This document shows, one piece after another, positions 33,217 to 37,647 of a DNA stretch of 37,647 bases; positions within the stretch are counted from its first letter, which is position 1, and every line of letters begins with the position of its first letter. The stretch is from Pseudaquidulcibacter sp964443435 (lineage in GTDB: Bacteria > Pseudomonadota > Alphaproteobacteria > Caulobacterales > Aquidulcibacteraceae). The DNA lies in NCBI GenBank assembly GCA_964443435.1, contig CAYUCW010000018.1, positions 1 to 37,647 on the forward strand, read 5' to 3'. The position numbers and the translations under genes were made by a program. The notes beneath the pieces were generated by a model. It worked only from the letters and a program-made list of their open reading frames with translations. It had not been told where the DNA came from and made no database searches.

Positions 33217-35619
33217 ATGCTAAGATACAACAACCCAAGGCGCCGTGACTTATTGGCAGGAATATCAATTCTTATTTCTTCTCAATTATTACAGTCGCAA
33301 GAATCGCGTGCTTCTGCAAGTATTGGCTCTTTACCTACTATTGCCAATCCAATTCCATTGAACAAGGTGCGCTTGAAGGATTCAATTTATTTGAATGCAA
33401 TAAGAGCGAATATGGATTATTTGCTTAAACTCTCGCCTGATAGATTTCTTCATAATTATCATAAATTTGCGGGCCTACCTGTAAAAGGTAAAATCTATGG
33501 CGGCTGGGAGTCTGACACAATTGCAGGTGAGGGGCTTGGACATTATCTTAGTGCGCTTTCATTAATGTATGCGCAAACTGGTGATATAAATTGTAAAGCG
33601 CGTGTTGATTATATTATTGCTGAATTAGGACGTATTCAGGCAACGCAGCCTGATGGCTATATTGCAGGTTTTATGCGCCGAAGAAAAGATGGTACTATTG
33701 TTAATGGCAAGGAAATTTTTCCAGAGATTATGGCAGGTGACATAAGGTCTGCGGGCTTTGATCTTAATGGTTGCTGGGTGCCATTTTATAATTGGCATAA
33801 GCTTTTTGCAGGCCTTATGGACGCTGAAACACTATGCACCAATAAGTTAGCAATTCCAATTGCCATTAAGCTTGGTAATTATATAGAAAAAGTATTTGCA
33901 GCACTTAGTGACGAACAAGTGCAAAAAGTTTTGGCTTGTGAATATGGTGGCTTAAATGAAAGTTTTGCCGAATTATCGGTACGAACTGGTGATAGCAGAT
34001 GGCTAAATTTAGCAAAGCGTTTATATCATAATGCTGTATTCCTTCCACTTGAAGCCCGCCAAGATAAGCTTCAGAATATTCATGCTAATACGCAGGTTCC
34101 AAAAGTTATTGGCCTTGCAAGGCTTTATGAAATAACTAAAGAGCCGAAATATAACGTGGCGTCACAATTTTTCTGGGATAGAGTAGTTAATCATCATTCA
34201 TTTGTAATCGGTGGAAATGCTGACCGCGAATATTTCTTTGAACCAGATCATCAGCATGAACATTTAACCGAGCAAACCTGTGAATCTTGTAATAGTTATA
34301 ATATGATGAAGCTAACAAGACATTTATTCTCTTGGTCGCCAAATTCCATTTATTTTGATTATTATGAGAAAGCGCATTTAAACCATATTATGGCGCATCA
34401 GAATCCGAAAACTTCAATGTTCACTTACATGATGCCAATGATGTCGGGTACAGCGCGAGAGTTTTCTACACCTGAAGATTCGTTTTGGTGTTGTGTGTTA
34501 AGTGGTTTAGAAAGCCATTCTAAACATGGCGATTCAATTTATTTTGAAGGAAAGGACACTCTTTTCGTTAACCTTTATATTCCTTCAAAACTGGAATGGG
34601 CGCAAAAAAATACCCAAATTGAGATGAGCACAAAATATCCATATGAAGGGGCGGTTAATTTAACTGTCACACCTAGTAAGTCTAGTGTGTTTCAGATTGC
34701 TTTACGTAAACCTAATTGGTCGCAAACCAAGCCAATCGTAATGGTGAATGGCAAGCTACAATATACTAGTGAGCAAAATGGCTATATTTTATTAAAGCGA
34801 CGCTGGAATAAGGGCGATACTATTAATCTTGACTTTAAAATAGGGCTAAGTACTGAAATTGCTGCACCAAATAATAAAATGGTAGTTTTAAAACATGGCC
34901 CGATGGTTCTTGCTGCTGATTTAGGTGAAGCGCCAAAAAGCGAAGAAAATTCGATTTATGATGGCCCTATTCCTGTAATTGTCACAGATAATATTCTTCA
35001 AGGTATTAAAGTGACCGATAGTAAAGCTGCGCTTTATGAAACTAATAATATAATTAAACCTAATGATGTTAAATTAATGCCGTTTTATTCAATGTATGAG
35101 CGGCGCACCGCAATTTATTTTAATAATTACACGCCAAGTGAGTGGGACGAAGCAAAAGTTCTTATTGCACAAAAGCAAGCCAAGGACAAAGAAATCGCAA
35201 ATCGCTCCGTGGACATAATGTATATTGGCGAAATGCAGCCAGAGCGTGATCATAACCTGCAATCTGATTTTTCATACCCTGTTATTTATCGTGGCAAAAA
35301 TGGTCGTGATGCACGCAGTCTTGGATATTTCAGTTTTGAAATGAAAACTTCTAAAGCAGGTGAAGAAGATAAGCCTCTCGTACTACAAGTTACCTATTGG
35401 GGTGGTGAAAATAATCGAGATTTCGCGATTGAAATAGATGGTGTAAGTTTTGCAAAACAGCTTCTGCAAAACACTAATCCTAATGAATGGCTAGAGATTG
35501 AATATCCGATTCCATTTGAGCTTACTAAAGGGAAAAAGAAAATTACTATTCGCTTCCAACCAAAAAATGGAAAAACCGCCGGCCCTGTTTTCGGGATAAG
35601 ACTCTTTACAGCAAAATAA
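33217..35619 (+). CDS. GH127 beta-L-arabinofuranosidase, Tat-exported (copy 2)
   Basis: Second GH127 paralogue, 800 residues from ATG 33217 (AAAAGAG upstream; preferred to ATG 33157, which lies upstream of the predicted -10 box). A twin-arginine motif, PRRRDLLAG, heads the signal. The active-site set is complete: Glu356 and Cys358 (CESCNSYNMM), Cys425-Cys426 (FWCCVLSG), with Glu338 (NADREYFF) as likely acid/base. The C-terminal domain again contains GEMQPERDHNLQSD and DARSLGYFSF, as in copy 1. The two copies are clearly related along their length but diverged around the second cysteine pair (HGTGMES versus VLSGLES), so they may split the beta-1,2 and Hyp-proximal linkages. A strong terminator follows. 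Confidence 0.9.
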   Translation: MLRYNNPRRRDLLAGISILISSQLLQSQESRASASIGSLPTIANPIPLNKVRLKDSIYLNAIRANMDYLLKLSPDRFLHNYHKFAGLPVKGKIYGGWESDTIAGEGLGHYLSALSLMYAQTGDINCKARVDYIIAELGRIQATQPDGYIAGFMRRRKDGTIVNGKEIFPEIMAGDIRSAGFDLNGCWVPFYNWHKLFAGLMDAETLCTNKLAIPIAIKLGNYIEKVFAALSDEQVQKVLACEYGGLNESFAELSVRTGDSRWLNLAKRLYHNAVFLPLEARQDKLQNIHANTQVPKVIGLARLYEITKEPKYNVASQFFWDRVVNHHSFVIGGNADREYFFEPDHQHEHLTEQTCESCNSYNMMKLTRHLFSWSPNSIYFDYYEKAHLNHIMAHQNPKTSMFTYMMPMMSGTAREFSTPEDSFWCCVLSGLESHSKHGDSIYFEGKDTLFVNLYIPSKLEWAQKNTQIEMSTKYPYEGAVNLTVTPSKSSVFQIALRKPNWSQTKPIVMVNGKLQYTSEQNGYILLKRRWNKGDTINLDFKIGLSTEIAAPNNKMVVLKHGPMVLAADLGEAPKSEENSIYDGPIPVIVTDNILQGIKVTDSKAALYETNNIIKPNDVKLMPFYSMYERRTAIYFNNYTPSEWDEAKVLIAQKQAKDKEIANRSVDIMYIGEMQPERDHNLQSDFSYPVIYRGKNGRDARSLGYFSFEMKTSKAGEEDKPLVLQVTYWGGENNRDFAIEIDGVSFAKQLLQNTNPNEWLEIEYPIPFELTKGKKKITIRFQPKNGKTAGPVFGIRLFTAK

Positions 35620-35649
35620 AAAAAGCCCGCAGATTTTGCGGGCTTTTTT
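35618..35649 (+). terminator. Rho-independent terminator after GH127 copy 2
   Basis: An A-run and AGCCCGCA pair with TGCGGGCT and a T-run (loop 35632-35636). It starts at the stop codon and ends in six Ts. Confidence 0.88.
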
Positions 35650-35783
35650 AATAATATAAATCTTCAGACCTTCCAATCGTTAATTGAGTTTGCTTTAGAT
35701 TAAACAAAGTATCGAAGCAGTAAATAGTATTGCCAATATAATGGGAATTTCTTACTTTTATATTGAATTTAGCATGCATGTGA

Positions 35784-35846
35784 TAATCGTATACGATATT
35801 TAATATAATATGTGTTGACACTTTTAAATATTTAATATCTTATAAT
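35784..35846 (+). promoter_or_regulatory. Permease promoter with the best operator copy
   Basis: TAATCGTATACGATAT (35784-35799) contains a perfect 12-bp palindrome ATCGTATACGAT (35786-35797). TTGACA lies at 35815-35820; TATAAT at 35841-35846 is 20 bases away, longer than ideal, and TCTTAT at 35838 gives 17. The other 200 or so bases of this gap hold nothing obvious. Confidence 0.55.
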
Positions 35847-35907
35847 TCCTTACTTGGATGCCTAAAGGCTTCAGTTAATTGTTAAATATAAGATTTAAGG
35901 AAATATA

Positions 35908-37317
35908 ATGAAACTTTTTGGGCCTTTAAAAGGAATTCAAAATGAGCATGATGTCAATAAACGCTTGGCAAAAACTTTAAGTTGGCCGCATTTAGTTGCG
36001 CTAGGGATTGGCGGCATTATTGGAACAGGTATTTATACTTTAACTGGCGTTGGTGCTTCGGTAGCGGGCCCAGGGGTCATAATTTCCTTTGTTATTGCAG
36101 GATTAGTTTGTGCTTGTGCAGCTTTGTCTTATGCAGAACTATCAACACTTATTCCTACTTCGGGCTCGGCCTATACATATACTTATATTGCAATTGGTGA
36201 GATTGCCGCATGGGTAGTTGGTTGGGCACTTATATTGGAATATAGTTTAGCGTGTTCAACGGTTGCTGTTGGCTGGTCCGCGCATTTAATTGGCTGGCTA
36301 CATTCTGGACTTGGGATTAATATTCCTGAAATGCTCCTGAAAGGTCCAATTGAAGGCGGTCTAGTTAATTTACCAGCGGTCTTAGTTTCACTAGCGGTTA
36401 TGGGACTTTTATTAATTGGCGCACGTGAAAGTGCAACTATTAATATTGCTTTGGTAGCAATTAAAATTATTGCTTTAGGTGCATTTATTATTCTTGGATA
36501 TCCGGCAGTTAATGCAGGAAATTTTGATCCTTTAATGCCATATGGATTTTGGGCGCATGAAGTGAATGGTGAAAAATATGGTGTAATGGCCGCCGCCGCA
36601 ATTGTATTCTTCGCATTCTTTGGTTTTGATGCGGTTTCAACTTCTGCCGAAGAAGCTAAAAATCCTTCAAAAGATTTAACAATAGGCATTTTAGGTTCAA
36701 TGGGCATTGCAACTTTAATTTATATGCTTGTAGCAGCAGTTGCGGTTGGCGCATTAAATTATACGGAAATTGCAAATTCTGGTGAACCACTTCCACATGT
36801 TCTTAGAACCCTTGGTCATCCATTAGTTGCATCACTTGTTGGTGGTGCTGCAATTGTTGCATTACCATCTGTAATCTTAGTGATGATGTATGGTCAAAGC
36901 CGAATTTTCTTTGTTATGGCGCGTGATGGGCTTTTACCTAATTTTATCTCAAAAGTCAGTTCGCGCGGCGTGCCAGTGGTTGTAACGATAGCTACTGGTA
37001 TATTTGTTGCGATTTTTGCCGGCCTAGTTCCTTTAAAAAGAATTGCCGAGCTTTCAAATGCTGGAACACTTATTGCCTTTATAGCTGTAAGCCTGTCACT
37101 TGTGATTTTGCGTAAGAAAATGCCGGAATTAGAACGTAAATTTAAAGTTCCGTTTCATATTGTCGTAGCTTTATTTGCAATAATAGGCTGTGGTTATCTT
37201 TTATCAAGTCTTCCGGTCGAAAGTCAGATTTTCACACTTATTTGGATGGCAATTGGCTTGGTGTTTTATTTCTTATTTGGTTATAAAAATAGCCATCTTC
37301 GCAAAGCTAAAAAATAA
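35908..37317 (+). CDS. APC-superfamily amino-acid permease
   Basis: A 469-residue inner-membrane transporter of the amino acid-polyamine-cation superfamily, cationic-amino-acid-transporter-like branch. The first membrane helix has the family motif GIGGIIGTGIY (about 32-42), an unwound substrate-binding segment. About twelve hydrophobic segments can be counted, and PTSGSAYTY and FFAFFGFDAVSTSAEEAKNP are conserved loops. AAGGAAAT precedes the ATG. It has its own promoter with the best-preserved copy of the shared operator. Uptake of proline, hydroxyproline or small peptide products across the inner membrane is the natural inference; the amino acid cannot be read from sequence. Confidence 0.88.
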   Translation: MKLFGPLKGIQNEHDVNKRLAKTLSWPHLVALGIGGIIGTGIYTLTGVGASVAGPGVIISFVIAGLVCACAALSYAELSTLIPTSGSAYTYTYIAIGEIAAWVVGWALILEYSLACSTVAVGWSAHLIGWLHSGLGINIPEMLLKGPIEGGLVNLPAVLVSLAVMGLLLIGARESATINIALVAIKIIALGAFIILGYPAVNAGNFDPLMPYGFWAHEVNGEKYGVMAAAAIVFFAFFGFDAVSTSAEEAKNPSKDLTIGILGSMGIATLIYMLVAAVAVGALNYTEIANSGEPLPHVLRTLGHPLVASLVGGAAIVALPSVILVMMYGQSRIFFVMARDGLLPNFISKVSSRGVPVVVTIATGIFVAIFAGLVPLKRIAELSNAGTLIAFIAVSLSLVILRKKMPELERKFKVPFHIVVALFAIIGCGYLLSSLPVESQIFTLIWMAIGLVFYFLFGYKNSHLRKAKK

Positions 37318-37574
37318 TACTTTTATTGGATAATTAATGTATAATTTCACAACTTAAGTAAATGATTATTTTGAAATACTTAATTTGCGATAAAAATATA
37401 CAATTTTTTTATATAATATATGCTTCCATCTTTAAAACTGTTAACTGAGTGGTTTTGTCAATTTAAACTATAATTAAGTTAAAATTGCTGCTAATTTTAA
37501 CAATTGAAAATACAAGGATAAACAAACGGGGTTTTGATTTGCGCTTAGTAGGCGCTTTATCCAGACCAACAGAA

Positions 37575-37606
37575 TCCCACAAGTTTGCAACGCAAACGCA
37601 GTGGGA
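37575..37606. repeat. Nested inverted repeat (stable stem-loop)
   Basis: TCCCAC (37575-37580) pairs with GTGGGA (37601-37606), and inside it GTTTGC (37583-37588) pairs with GCAAAC (37592-37597) around an AAC loop. There is no T-run, so it is not a classic terminator. It may be part of a structured RNA, a recombination site or a dispersed repeat. Confidence 0.6.
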
Positions 37607-37623
37607 CATAAACACATAAACAC

Positions 37624-37645
37624 TCAAATCCTGCCCCCGCACCCA
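37624..37645 (+). other. Initiator-tRNA 3'-end-like fragment
   Basis: TCAAATCCTGCCCCCGCA followed by CCCA resembles the T-loop, T-stem, acceptor stem and CCA of bacterial tRNA-fMet as I remember it, with one difference at the discriminator base. The 5' T-stem (GCAGG expected), anticodon arm and 5' acceptor strand are missing upstream, so this is not a working tRNA. Such 3'-end duplicates mark attachment sites of integrative elements. Confidence 0.4.
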
Positions 37646-37647
37646 AA

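Larger units (their letters stand above)
37318..37647. other. Non-coding tail of the window
   Basis: 330 bases without a convincing gene. The first 190 or so are very AT-rich like the rest of the window. From about 37525 the composition becomes clearly richer in GC, with a strong nested hairpin (37575-37606) and a tRNA-like 3' end at the edge (37624-37645). Confidence 0.5.

Noticed and set aside
36183..36707. A 174-codon frame on the minus strand inside the permease gene
   Set aside because: Lies fully opposite the transmembrane protein; composition is that of a shadow frame.
37463..37609. A 48-codon reading frame on the minus strand (starts MSHCVCVANLW...)
   Set aside because: No ribosome-binding site, overlaps the strong hairpin, and I recognise no family. 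Its GC-richer half may only reflect the composition shift at the window end.
37560..37647. A complete tRNA gene at the right edge
   Set aside because: Only the 3' T-loop and acceptor part is present; no matching 5' T-stem, anticodon arm or 5' acceptor strand lies upstream.

Overview
The window is about 37.6 kb of AT-rich DNA (mid-30s to about 40 % GC by eye). It is gene-dense and shows no CRISPR array, transposase or complete RNA gene. It looks like a Gram-negative, probably an alphaproteobacterium of the Caulobacterales/Sphingomonadales type. The reasons are a TonB-dependent receptor with the plug signature typical of those groups, the receptor / FAD-halogenase-like / DUF6445 trio, Tat and Sec signal peptides on the degradative enzymes, and the gene families overall. 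Genus cannot be read from the sequence.

Region 1 (about 200-4109, + strand) is a tyrosine/homogentisate catabolism cluster: maleylacetoacetate isomerase, a MarR regulator, 4-hydroxyphenylpyruvate dioxygenase, a small VOC-family protein and fumarylacetoacetate hydrolase. Homogentisate 1,2-dioxygenase is not in the window. A strong bidirectional hairpin at 4165-4185 closes the cluster.

Region 2 (4217-25876) is a secreted polymer-degradation and uptake block. It holds a GH127 beta-L-arabinofuranosidase plus Svx-like HExxH metalloprotease operon (-), a TonB-dependent receptor (+), an FAD-dependent halogenase-like plus DUF6445 (2OG-oxygenase-like) operon (-), a three-gene glycosidase operon (-; GH27 alpha-galactosidase, GH63/MGH1-like (alpha/alpha)6 enzyme with discoidin domains, GH43 enzyme with a PA-IL-like domain), and a DPP-IV-like S9 peptidase plus DUF5695 operon (+).

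Region 3 (26077-37317) holds a GntR/FCD regulator, a trans-4-hydroxy-L-proline catabolic set (4-hydroxyproline epimerase, DHDPS-family pyrroline-hydroxycarboxylate deaminase, DadA-like D-hydroxyproline dehydrogenase), an M24 Xaa-Pro-type peptidase, a DUF885 metallopeptidase, a second Tat-exported GH127 and an APC amino-acid permease.

Regions 2 and 3 read together as one system for eating hydroxyproline-rich plant or green-algal cell-wall glycoproteins of the extensin type. Arabinosidases and an alpha-galactosidase would strip Hyp-O-arabinosides and Ser-O-galactose. Proteases and proline-specific peptidases would cut the backbone, the receptor and permease would import products, and the Hyp enzymes would convert freed hydroxyproline toward 2-oxoglutarate. 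A recurring near-palindrome (ATATCGTATA..ATAT; perfect core ATCGTATACGAT at 35786-35797) sits in the promoters of nearly all these transcription units and is a good candidate operator for the GntR/FCD protein. The tyrosine cluster next door may be linked, because extensins are also Tyr-rich, but that is speculative. The last 24 bases resemble the 3' end of an initiator tRNA without the rest of the tRNA, a possible integration scar.
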